This document shows, in pieces, positions 1 to 6,255 of a stretch of DNA of 6,328 nucleotides. Under the pieces are notes generated by a model. It was not told where the DNA came from and ran no database searches. It was given only the letters and a program-made list of their open reading frames with translations. Within the stretch, counting starts at the first letter, position 1, and the number at the start of each line of letters is the position of its first letter. A program made the position numbers and the translations under genes. The DNA is from an uncultured Oscillospiraceae bacterium (GTDB lineage Bacteria > Bacillota > Clostridia > Oscillospirales > Oscillospiraceae): positions 1-6,328 of the forward strand of contig CAAEKI010000038.1 of NCBI GenBank assembly GCA_900756495.1. Reading direction: 5' to 3'.

Positions 1-1
1 C

Positions 2-1390
2 CTGAACATGAAGGACTCCGCCTATCGCTATGACGGGTACAGCCTCGGCACCAACGCCGGCGAGATTGACGACGTGGACTCCTTCGCACAGACCATCGCT
101 CAGGCCGCTCAGTATGGTACCGGCCAGGGCGACGACGCCATCAAGAACACCATCGTGCGTCTGAGCGTTGCTGAGGACGGCACCGCCACCATCGCCCCCA
201 CCCTCATGGATGTGGCCTGGGGTAGCGGCGCCGGTGCCATCGCCAAGGGCGCCGTCCGCTACACCATCGACGATACTCAGATGACCAAACAGGGCAGCGA
301 TCAGGCCATCATTCTGAACAATAACACCAAGTTCGTCTTCGCCTACGGCAGCCCCGTGAAGTACACCGCCATCACCGGCTCCGGCAATCTGGCCTCCGCC
401 GGTATCGCCGCTGATAAGGTGTACGCCGCCGCCTGGAACAAGAACACCAGCGTGGCCGAGGTGGTCTTTGTCCAAGCTGAGCCCGGCACCCTGATGTCCA
501 GCTACGCCTATATCACCAGCAAGCCCAACGGGGAGCGGGACGGCAACACCTACTACTATTACTCTGAGGGCTTCACCACCAACGGCGACCCCATCACCCT
601 GAAGTTCAACGCCCCCACCAACTTCAAGGACACCGTGGTCCGCTACAGCGTGGACAACAAGGGCGTTGCCTCCATCAGCGCCGGCAGCCTGAATGTAAAC
701 GGTACGCCCACCAACAGCGCTGCTTCCTTCGAGTATGTCAAGGGCGTCATCACAAGCGTCAACAACAACGTCATCGGCGTCACCTATGGCGGCACCGAGT
801 ACGCCTTCGACGTGACCGGCGTGACCGCCTACGACGTCTCCGGCGACGCCGCCGTGGAGACCGACTACGCGGTGGATCAGTCCATCGTCCTGAGCACCAA
901 GCTGGAGAACAACCAGGTGATCATCGGCGGCGCTTTCGTCCTGGAGCAGGTCGCCACCAACTACGACGTGGTTCTGAACGGCGTGGTCGTTGACAGCGCC
1001 GCCATGGGCAAAACCGTGACTGTCACCATCCCAACCGTGGCTGCTGCTGCCGCTACCGACGTTGTCGTGACCGGCACCACCACCGGCATTACCTATGACA
1101 GCACCACTCAGGTGACCTTCGTCATGGAGGACGAGCCGGTTAACGTGACCACCAAGCACGTTGTGACCAGCGCCGCCGCCACTCTGGAGGATGCCGCTGG
1201 CACCACCATCAACAACGGCGACAAGGTTGCCTACGGCACCGTGGTTACCGTGACTGCCTCTGCCGTCGATAAGGCCGTCACCTCTTCCGACGTGACCCTG
1301 ACCGAAGTCACTACGCCCAACGGCAGCACCGCTGGTGTTTACACCTTCGAAATGCCCGCCAAGGCTGTCACCCTAACCCAGGCTTCCTAA
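2..1390 (+). CDS. C-terminal part of a large surface/S-layer-like protein (5' end outside window)
   Basis: The frame is open to the left edge, and the first ATG (position 8) has no Shine-Dalgarno sequence, so this is probably an interior methionine of a longer protein. The visible 460 residues from that ATG contain no cysteine, are rich in Thr, Val, Ala, Asn, Gly and Asp, and read as alternating beta strands. No membrane anchor or LPXTG motif is seen at the C-terminus. Two similar modules can be seen: NTIVRLSV...GTATIAP near residues 47-62 matches DTVVRYSV...GVASISAG near 208-226, each followed by a strand-rich segment ending in VVFVQA (about 152-157) or FVLEQVA (about 310-316). The tail holds two shorter repeats ending in TFVMEDEPVNVT (about 370-381) and TFEMPAKAVTLT (about 446-457), the pattern of bacterial-repeat/InlB-B-like domains. 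Codons are strongly C-ending (AAC, ACC, GCC, GAC), as expected for an abundant protein. Known relatives carry S-layer homology domains at the N-terminus; none is visible here. Export and wall attachment are inferred. Confidence 0.75.
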   Translation: MNMKDSAYRYDGYSLGTNAGEIDDVDSFAQTIAQAAQYGTGQGDDAIKNTIVRLSVAEDGTATIAPTLMDVAWGSGAGAIAKGAVRYTIDDTQMTKQGSDQAIILNNNTKFVFAYGSPVKYTAITGSGNLASAGIAADKVYAAAWNKNTSVAEVVFVQAEPGTLMSSYAYITSKPNGERDGNTYYYYSEGFTTNGDPITLKFNAPTNFKDTVVRYSVDNKGVASISAGSLNVNGTPTNSAASFEYVKGVITSVNNNVIGVTYGGTEYAFDVTGVTAYDVSGDAAVETDYAVDQSIVLSTKLENNQVIIGGAFVLEQVATNYDVVLNGVVVDSAAMGKTVTVTIPTVAAAAATDVVVTGTTTGITYDSTTQVTFVMEDEPVNVTTKHVVTSAAATLEDAAGTTINNGDKVAYGTVVTVTASAVDKAVTSSDVTLTEVTTPNGSTAGVYTFEMPAKAVTLTQAS

Positions 1391-1415
1391 TCCGCAGTTC
1401 CTATACGCAAATGAC

Positions 1416-1457
1416 ATAAGGGACACCCCGGGACAATTGTCCCGGGGTGTCCCTTAT
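1416..1457. terminator. Perfect 42-bp palindrome, probable (bidirectional) terminator
   Basis: Bases 1416-1436 are the exact reverse complement of 1437-1457, centred on AA|TT, with the GC-rich core GGGACACCCCGGGACA. It begins 26 bases after the stop of the surface-protein gene. In RNA it gives a stem of up to about 19 pairs with a tiny loop. On the plus strand the tail is TTATCTCCATATTTTCT, a poor but T-containing tract; on the minus strand it is CTTATGTCATTTG. The position after a probably highly expressed gene supports termination. The symmetry would serve both strands, and a dimeric protein's binding site cannot be excluded. Confidence 0.6.
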
Positions 1458-1648
1458 CTCCATATTTTCTCCTCCGCGTCTCCGACCTCAGTCCCCGCGC
1501 CCCCTACAGCAGTACCACGCCGTAGTCGTACACCGCTATGTCGGCGTTTTGGACCGCCGCCTCCAGCCGCAGCTCGGTATCCGGGCAGGTTGCCGGAGGT
1601 GTCGGGTCTCCCGCCGCCGGACAGGCCGACTTTGGTAACTCTGTCCAC
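1458..1648. other. GC-rich intergenic stretch, possible relic of a minus-strand gene
   Basis: No intact gene is supported here. On the minus strand, the last 25 or so codons before a TAG at 1506-1504 look coding: TELRLEAAVQNADIAVYDYG is followed by VVLL, with almost all third positions G or C. Further upstream on that strand a different frame looks coding (YKEVDRVTKVGLSGGGRPDT, about 1664-1605), as if one gene had been broken by a frameshift near 1590. No start codon with a ribosome binding site is seen, and the product is not recognised. The 42-bp palindrome would lie just after the stop of such a gene. Confidence 0.25.
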
Positions 1649-1677
1649 TTCTTTGTACCCTGTAAATATGATATAAT
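1649..1677 (+). promoter_or_regulatory. Distal promoter P1 with extended -10
   Basis: TGATATAAT at 1669-1677 is a perfect TATAAT -10 hexamer with the TGn extension typical of sigma-A promoters in Firmicutes. The -35 region 17 bases upstream (TTCTTT, 1649-1654) is poor, which extended -10 promoters tolerate. The expected start is near 1684, giving a leader of about 157 bases before the TTG start of the activase gene. Confidence 0.45.
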
Positions 1678-1681
1678 GACA

Positions 1682-1738
1682 ATGCCGGGGCGAAGCATAC
1701 GGGAGAAAGGGCTGTCCCGGATTTTTGCGGCATCTTTT
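1682..1738 (+). promoter_or_regulatory. Foldable leader with attenuator-like hairpin
   Basis: A transcript from P1 could pair ATGCCG (1682-1687) with CGGCAT (1728-1733), enclosing CGGGA (1700-1704) paired with TCCCG (1715-1719). The inner stem is followed by a run of five T (1722-1726) and the outer stem by CTTTT. CCGGG at 1685-1689 can instead pair with CCCGG at 1716-1720, so two folds compete. This resembles a weak attenuator or a small regulatory leader. It does not match any riboswitch class I can recognise, and the stems are short (5-6 pairs), so chance is possible. Confidence 0.25.
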
Positions 1739-1740
1739 CG

Positions 1741-1769
1741 TTGTCAATACTGTTCCGGCATGTTAAAAT
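1741..1769 (+). promoter_or_regulatory. Proximal promoter P2 for the activase operon
   Basis: TTGTCA (1741-1746) and TAAAAT (1764-1769) are spaced by exactly 17 bases, and TG at 1761-1762 adds an extended -10. This is the best sigma-A-type promoter in the intergenic region. Transcription would start near 1776 and leave a leader of about 65 bases before the start codon at 1841. It lies downstream of the P1 leader structures and would therefore bypass them. It also overlaps an in-frame ATG at 1760, which argues against translation starting there. Confidence 0.6.
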
Positions 1770-1826
1770 ATAAAATTAGGATTTTTTCGACCAAGTTTAT
1801 CCCGGCGCCGCCGCCGAGCTTGTCAG

Positions 1827-1851
1827 AAAGGGGACCCCAATTGAAAATTGG
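1827..1851 (+). promoter_or_regulatory. Ribosome binding site and hairpin over the TTG start
   Basis: AAAGGGGA (1827-1834) sits 6 bases before TTG at 1841 and is the only good Shine-Dalgarno near the conserved start of the activase domain, so it decides the start. The start codon lies inside a perfect small inverted repeat, CCAATT (1837-1842) with AATTGG (1846-1851) around a GAA loop. GGGG and CCCC on either side of A1834 could also pair partly with each other or with neighbours. A weak start codon inside a hairpin suggests low or regulated translation. Confidence 0.55.
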
Positions 1852-4762
1852 TTTGGATGTCGGTTCAACCACCATCAAATGTGTGGTGCTGGACGACAAG
1901 GAGCAGATCATATATCAGACCTATGAGCGGCACCTCTCCCAGATTACGGCCAAGACTGTGGAGCTGCTGGAGGGAGTGGCCGGCCGCTTCGGACCGAAAG
2001 GCCCTTATCAGCTTGCCATCTCCGGTTCAGCGGGCATGGGCATGGCGGAGAAGTGCGGCATTCCCTTTGTTCAGGAGGTCTACGCCACCAAGGTGGCCGC
2101 GCAGCGGAACGTCCCCGGTACCGACTGTATTGTAGAGCTGGGCGGCGAGGACGCCAAGATTCTCTTTCTGGACGGCAGCGGTATGGAAGCCAGGATGAAC
2201 GGCACCTGTGCCGGAGGCACGGGGGCTTTCATCGATCAGATGGCTACCCTGCTGGGGGTCGGGACCGAGGATATGAATGCCCTGGCCGAGGCGCACGAAC
2301 GGGTATATACCATCGCCTCCCGTTGCGGCGTGTTTGCCAAGAGCGACATTCAGCCCCTGCTCAACCAGGGGGCGAAGAAGAGCGATATCGCCGCCAGCAT
2401 CTTCTATGCCGTGGTCAATCAGACCATCGGCGGACTGGCCCAGGGGCGGCCCATGAAGGGAAACCTGCTCTATCTGGGCGGGCCGCTGACCTTTATGCCT
2501 ATGCTCCGCCGCTGTTTTGACGAGGTCCTCCACACCCAGGGCCTCTGCCCTGAGCACTCCCTGTATTATGTATCCCTGGGGGCTGCCTACTGCGCCGGAC
2601 AGGCCTGCGATCTCCCCGCCGCCATTGCCCGACTATCCGACTATGTCTCCCACTCCGAGTGGGAGACCCTGCCTCCACTCTTTCAGAGCGAGGATGAGTA
2701 CGCCGCCTTCTGCCGCCGCCACAGCGGGGCCGACGTTCCCCGCGGCAGCCTGTCCGACTATGAGGGCCCGGTCTATCTGGGCATTGACGCGGGCTCAACC
2801 ACCATCAAGGCAGTGGTTATGGGGCGGGAGGGCGAGCTTCTCCACACCATGTATCAGAGCAATGTGGGTAATCCGGTACCGGTGATCAAGGGGCTGCTGG
2901 AGAACCTCTACACTGGAAAGCCGGACCTGCAGGTCGCCGCCGCCTGTGTGACGGGCTATGGCGAGGACATCATCCAGAACGCCTTTCAGGTGGACTTCGG
3001 CCTGGTGGAGACGGTGGCCCATTTCACGGCAGCCAAGGCCTTTATGCCCGACGTCGAGTTTATCATCGACATCGGCGGGCAGGACATGAAGTGCTTTCAT
3101 ATCCGAAATGGGGCCATCGACAATATCTATCTCAACGAGGCCTGTTCCTCCGGCTGCGGCTCCTTTCTCCAGACCTTTGCCAATACGCTGGGGTATGGTG
3201 TAGAGGAGTTCTCCAAACTGGGCCTCTATGCTACCGGCGCGGTGGATCTGGGATCCCGCTGTACCGTCTTTATGAACTCATCGGTCAAGCAGGCCCAAAA
3301 GGACGGGGCTACCACAGGCGACATCTCGGCGGGCCTGTCGGTCAGCATCGTCAAGAACGCTATCTATAAGGTCATCCGTCCCTCCAGTCTCTCTGATCTG
3401 GGAAAGCACATTGTGGTTCAGGGCGGTACCTTCCTTAACGACGCGGTGCTGCGAGCCTTTGAGCGGGAAATGGGGGTAGAGGTGATCCGCCCCGCTATCG
3501 CTGGCCTGATGGGGGCCTATGGCTGCGCCCTGTACGCACGCTCACGGGCGGCGGAGGGACAGCGCAGTACGCTCCTGGGGCCGGAGGCGCTGAAGCATTT
3601 CCAGCACGAGGTGAAGGGCGTCGTCTGCCAAGGGTGCAGCAACCACTGCCGCCTGACGGTGAACACCTTTGCCGGCGGCGTCCGCTACATCGGCGGCAAC
3701 CGCTGTGAGCGGCCCGTCACCAAGAAGGAAACCCAGGAAGATCTGAACATCTACCAGTTTAAGCAGGCCTATATGAAGGGGCTGAAACCGGTGGAGGGGC
3801 GCCGAAAAATTCGGATTGGCCTGCCTCTGGGGCTGAATCTGTGGGAAATGGCCCCCTTCTGGCACGCCTTTTTTACAGAGCTGGGCTTCACTGCAGTACT
3901 CTCCGCTCCCTCTACCCGCGAGACCTTTCTCAAGGGCCAGGCCACCATCCCCAGCGATACGGTTTGTTTCCCGGCCAAGCTGCTCCATGGACATGTGGAG
4001 GAACTGATGGACCAGGATGTAGACGCCATCTACTACCCCTGCATGAGCTTTAATTTTGACGAGGGGCTGGGAGACAACCACTACAATTGTCCGGTTGTGG
4101 CCTACTATCCGGAGACCATTGCCGCCAACATGGAGATGAGGGGCGGCGTCCGCTTCATCAACGACTACGCAGGCCCTCACCACCGCAAGGCTTTCCCCGG
4201 CAAGATGCGGGAGATGCTGGAGGCCAATTTCGGCGGCACCTTTTCCGAGGCGGAGATGCGCCGGGCTGCAGACCAGGCCTATGCCGCCCGCGATGCCTAT
4301 CTGGAGGCGGTCCGCCAGAAGGGACGCGCCATTACGGCTCAGGCCCGACAGGAGGGGAAGCGGATTATCTGCCTGGCAGGCCGCCCCTACCACGCCGACC
4401 CGGAGATCAACCACGGTATTGATATGCTGCTGACCTCCCTGGGGCTGGCCGTCATCTCAGAGGACTGCGTAAGCGGCGAGGTAGAGAAGTTCCCCGTCCA
4501 CGTACTCAATCAGTGGACCTATCACTCGCGTCTGTACGCCGCGGCCAAGTACATCGGCACACAGCCCGATATGGAGCTGGTCCAGCTCATCTCTTTCGGC
4601 TGTGGTCTGGACGCCATCACTTCCGATGAGACCCGTTCTATACTGGAGCGCGCCGGAAAAATCTACACGCAGATCAAAATTGATGAGATCACTAATCTCG
4701 GCACCGTAAAGGTGCGCCTGCGCAGCCTGCTGGCCGCGCTGGAGCAGCAGAAGGAGAGATAA
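1841..4762 (+). CDS. Tandem acyl-CoA dehydratase activase (two BadF/HgdC ATPase domains) with DUF2229 domain
   Basis: The 973-residue protein is probably a cytoplasmic, oxygen-sensitive ATP-driven electron-transfer protein. Module 1 (about 1-275) has DVGSTT at 6-11, ELGGEDAK at 99-106, NGTCAGGTG with C123 and SRCGVFAKS with C162. Module 2 (about 312-575) has DAGSTT at 316-321, DIGGQDMK at 410-417, NEACSSGCG with C435 and C439, and SRCTVF with C474. In HgdC-type activases such cysteine pairs bind one [4Fe-4S] cluster between two subunits; here both halves lie in one chain. A linker carries C596-X2-C599-X3-C603 and GGNRC (C622), possibly another cluster. From about 656 follows a DUF2229/COG3580-like region with C709 (TVCFPAK), C734 (YYPCMSF), C750 and AGRPYH at 846-851, closing with SFGCGLD (C921) and YTQIKIDEITNLG. 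The frame stays open up to 1538, but the upstream part overlaps promoters and looks non-coding; TTG 1841 has the ribosome binding site and begins exactly at the conserved KIGLDVGSTT. The next gene begins 7 bases after the stop. Family assignment is firm; substrate and partner are unknown. Confidence 0.9.
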   Translation: MKIGLDVGSTTIKCVVLDDKEQIIYQTYERHLSQITAKTVELLEGVAGRFGPKGPYQLAISGSAGMGMAEKCGIPFVQEVYATKVAAQRNVPGTDCIVELGGEDAKILFLDGSGMEARMNGTCAGGTGAFIDQMATLLGVGTEDMNALAEAHERVYTIASRCGVFAKSDIQPLLNQGAKKSDIAASIFYAVVNQTIGGLAQGRPMKGNLLYLGGPLTFMPMLRRCFDEVLHTQGLCPEHSLYYVSLGAAYCAGQACDLPAAIARLSDYVSHSEWETLPPLFQSEDEYAAFCRRHSGADVPRGSLSDYEGPVYLGIDAGSTTIKAVVMGREGELLHTMYQSNVGNPVPVIKGLLENLYTGKPDLQVAAACVTGYGEDIIQNAFQVDFGLVETVAHFTAAKAFMPDVEFIIDIGGQDMKCFHIRNGAIDNIYLNEACSSGCGSFLQTFANTLGYGVEEFSKLGLYATGAVDLGSRCTVFMNSSVKQAQKDGATTGDISAGLSVSIVKNAIYKVIRPSSLSDLGKHIVVQGGTFLNDAVLRAFEREMGVEVIRPAIAGLMGAYGCALYARSRAAEGQRSTLLGPEALKHFQHEVKGVVCQGCSNHCRLTVNTFAGGVRYIGGNRCERPVTKKETQEDLNIYQFKQAYMKGLKPVEGRRKIRIGLPLGLNLWEMAPFWHAFFTELGFTAVLSAPSTRETFLKGQATIPSDTVCFPAKLLHGHVEELMDQDVDAIYYPCMSFNFDEGLGDNHYNCPVVAYYPETIAANMEMRGGVRFINDYAGPHHRKAFPGKMREMLEANFGGTFSEAEMRRAADQAYAARDAYLEAVRQKGRAITAQARQEGKRIICLAGRPYHADPEINHGIDMLLTSLGLAVISEDCVSGEVEKFPVHVLNQWTYHSRLYAAAKYIGTQPDMELVQLISFGCGLDAITSDETRSILERAGKIYTQIKIDEITNLGTVKVRLRSLLAALEQQKER

Positions 4763-4769
4763 CCAGGCT
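4751..4769 (+). promoter_or_regulatory. Ribosome binding site within the end of the activase gene
   Basis: AAGGAGAG at 4751-4758 overlaps the last codons of the upstream gene (stop TAA at 4760-4762) and precedes ATG 4770 by 11 bases, slightly longer than ideal. The layout favours translational coupling, which would keep the two products near equal amounts. Confidence 0.6.
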
Positions 4770-6044
4770 ATGGCGGAACTCAAGTATGACAAGAACGGAC
4801 GGCTCCTTTTTACCAAGGAAATGAAAAAGGAATACACCATCCTGGTGCCCGATATGCTGCCCATCCACTTCAATATCATGCGCCACATCTACACCAACGA
4901 GGGCTATAAGGTGGCGCTGCTGGACAATGCCGGGGAGCGGGTCAAATCCCTGGGGCTTAAATATACACACAACGATATCTGTTACCCCGCGCTTCTGGTC
5001 ACCGGCCAGTTCCTGGATGCTCTGACTTCCGGGGCGTACGATCCCCACAAGGTAGCGCTTATTATCATGCAGACCGGCGGAGGCTGCCGGGCCTCCAACT
5101 ATATTCACATCATTCGCAAGGCCCTGGCCCGGGCGGGCTTCGACTATGTACCGGTGATCTCCTTTAATCTCTCGGGCACCGAGTCCAATCCCGGCTTCCA
5201 CCTGAATCTGACCCTGATCCGCCGGATGCTGGCAGGCGTGATCTACGGAGATCTGATTATGCTCCTGAGCAACCAGACCCGCCCCTATGAGCTGGAAAAG
5301 GGAGAGACTGATCGGATGCTTCAGCACTGGGTGGACCAGATCGGCGACCAGTTTAAGCGGTATAAAGGTTACAGCCTGAAGGAAATGGCGGCTAATTTTA
5401 GAGATATTATCCGCTCCTTCGCCTCCATCCGCCGGGATATGAGCCGCAAGAAGGTGCGGGTGGGCATTGTGGGCGAGATCTATGTCAAGTTTGCCGCCTT
5501 TGCCAACAACGGTCTGGAGCAGTTTCTGGCCGAACAGGACTGTGAGGTCATGGTCCCCGGCCTACTCGGCTTCTTAATGTTTAAGGTAGACGCCCGGATT
5601 CAGGATCATCGTATCTATGGCGGACGAAAAATTGTCTCCGTACTGGCCACAAAGCTGCTGAACTATCTGGAGAAGATCGAAAAAGCCTTTATGGAGGCCG
5701 TAGATCAGTACTCAGACTTTGTCCAGCTCTCGGCATACCAGGAGACCAAGCCCCCCATGCAGAAGCTGATCGGCCTGGGCAACCGCATGGGCGAGGGCTG
5801 GTTTCTTCCCGCTGAAATGGTGGAGCTGATTGTCCATGGCTATGAGAATATTATCTGTACCCAGCCCTTTGGCTGCCTGCCCACCCATATCTGCGGCAAG
5901 GGGATGGTACATAAAATCAAACAGCTCTATCCCGATTCCAATATCGTTCCGGTGGACTATGACCCCGGTGCGACCCGGGTCAATCAGGAAAACCGCATCA
6001 AGCTGATGCTGTCCGTAGCGCGGGAAAAGCTCTGTGAAGTATAG
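4770..6044 (+). CDS. COG3581-like 2-hydroxyacyl-CoA dehydratase-related (HgdB-like) protein
   Basis: This 424-residue protein corresponds to the C-terminal part of the roughly 1400-residue activase/dehydratase-like proteins found in many Clostridia, here as a separate gene. It shows the family signatures: NDICYPALL (C71), QTGGGCRASNY (C106), VGIVGEIYVKF..NN (about 231-247), CTQPFGCLPTHICGKG (C363, C369, C375) and VDYDPGATRVNQENRIKLML (about 395-414). Canonical dehydratase subunits hold an Fe-S cluster with three cysteines in a similar order and rough spacing, so C71, C106 and one of C363/C369/C375 are likely ligands (inference). No membrane segment or signal peptide is seen; it should be cytoplasmic. 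ATG 4770 follows the upstream stop by 7 bases, and AAGGAGAG (4751-4758) inside the end of that gene is the ribosome binding site, 11 bases away. Co-transcription and complex formation with the upstream activase are therefore expected. A true dehydratase, reductase or double-cubane-type function cannot be told apart from sequence alone. Confidence 0.88.
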   Translation: MAELKYDKNGRLLFTKEMKKEYTILVPDMLPIHFNIMRHIYTNEGYKVALLDNAGERVKSLGLKYTHNDICYPALLVTGQFLDALTSGAYDPHKVALIIMQTGGGCRASNYIHIIRKALARAGFDYVPVISFNLSGTESNPGFHLNLTLIRRMLAGVIYGDLIMLLSNQTRPYELEKGETDRMLQHWVDQIGDQFKRYKGYSLKEMAANFRDIIRSFASIRRDMSRKKVRVGIVGEIYVKFAAFANNGLEQFLAEQDCEVMVPGLLGFLMFKVDARIQDHRIYGGRKIVSVLATKLLNYLEKIEKAFMEAVDQYSDFVQLSAYQETKPPMQKLIGLGNRMGEGWFLPAEMVELIVHGYENIICTQPFGCLPTHICGKGMVHKIKQLYPDSNIVPVDYDPGATRVNQENRIKLMLSVAREKLCEV

Positions 6045-6053
6045 TACGCGAAT

Positions 6054-6219
6054 TGAAAAAGGGCGGCAGGCAAAATGACCTGCTCCCCGACAAGAGGACA
6101 GTAAAAAAATATAAAGTTTTCCCGGCCAGCAGATGTGATATGCTCCCTCTATGATTCACAGTGTTTTATTTCACTGCCTCTCATAGAGGGAGCATATCAC
6201 TTTTGCCTGTCCCCCTTCA
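6054..6219. repeat. Imperfect inverted repeat (about 33-nt arms) enclosing a shorter perfect one
   Basis: The left arm (6054-6087) and the reverse complement of the right arm (6188-6219) align over TGAA, then GGGCGGCAGGCAAAA against GGGGGACAGGCAAAA, then TGAccTGCTCCC against gTGAtaTGCTCCC, with a few substitutions and short gaps. The right arm also pairs perfectly with a second, nearer copy at 6135-6154. The three related copies in about 165 bases allow alternative folds and resemble a MITE-like element or recombinase-binding arms. No coding capacity is seen inside. Confidence 0.5.
6135..6205 (+). terminator. 20-bp perfect stem with T-tract, operon terminator candidate
   Basis: GTGATATGCTCCCTCTATGA (6135-6154) is the exact reverse complement of 6181-6200. 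The 26-base loop contains a second small stem, CAGTG (6159-6163) with CACTG (6172-6176). TTTTG follows directly at 6201, as in an intrinsic terminator. It lies 90 bases after the stop of the dehydratase-like gene and is the only strong plus-strand terminator candidate for the operon. The large loop and the related copy at 6061-6087 leave a mobile-element origin possible. Confidence 0.55.
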
Positions 6220-6230
6220 TTTTCGGACTA

Positions 6231-6252
6231 TGTCTACCAAATGTCTACCAAA
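6231..6252 (+). repeat. Tandem pair of the 11-bp repeat TGTCTACCAAA
   Basis: Two exact head-to-tail copies of TGTCTACCAAA occupy 6231-6241 and 6242-6252. The same unit recurs at 6308-6318, with a variant after it. An 11-base period is close to one helical turn, so a protein could bind the copies on the same DNA face. Short arm-type direct repeats of this kind are common beside tyrosine-recombinase attachment sites (inference). Confidence 0.7.
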
Positions 6253-6255
6253 AAC

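Noticed and set aside
1538..1840. N-terminal extension of the activase protein from ATG 1538 or ATG 1760
   Set aside because: The extension runs through both promoters, is proline/arginine/serine-rich and unlike the family, and neither ATG has a ribosome binding site. TTG 1841 has AAAGGGGA 6 bases upstream and begins at the conserved KIGLDVGSTT.
1684..1840. Known riboswitch upstream of the activase operon
   Set aside because: No conserved core of a riboswitch class I know was recognised; only short generic stems are visible.
2027..2557. 176-residue open frame on the minus strand within the first activase module
   Set aside because: It is a mirror-frame shadow of the ATPase domain; the plus-strand frame carries all the family motifs.
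3542..4414. 290-residue open frame on the minus strand
   Set aside because: It lies entirely antisense to the well-conserved DUF2229 part, and its composition is what a GC-rich gene gives in its mirror frame.
4692..5327. 211-residue open frame on the minus strand across the junction of the two operon genes
   Set aside because: It is antisense to conserved coding sequence in both genes, and has no recognisable motif or ribosome binding site.
6061..6087. Intrinsic terminator directly after the dehydratase-like gene
   Set aside because: GCAGG/CCTGC with outer GGG/CCC can form a short hairpin, but no T-run follows. The 6135-6205 hairpin fits termination much better.
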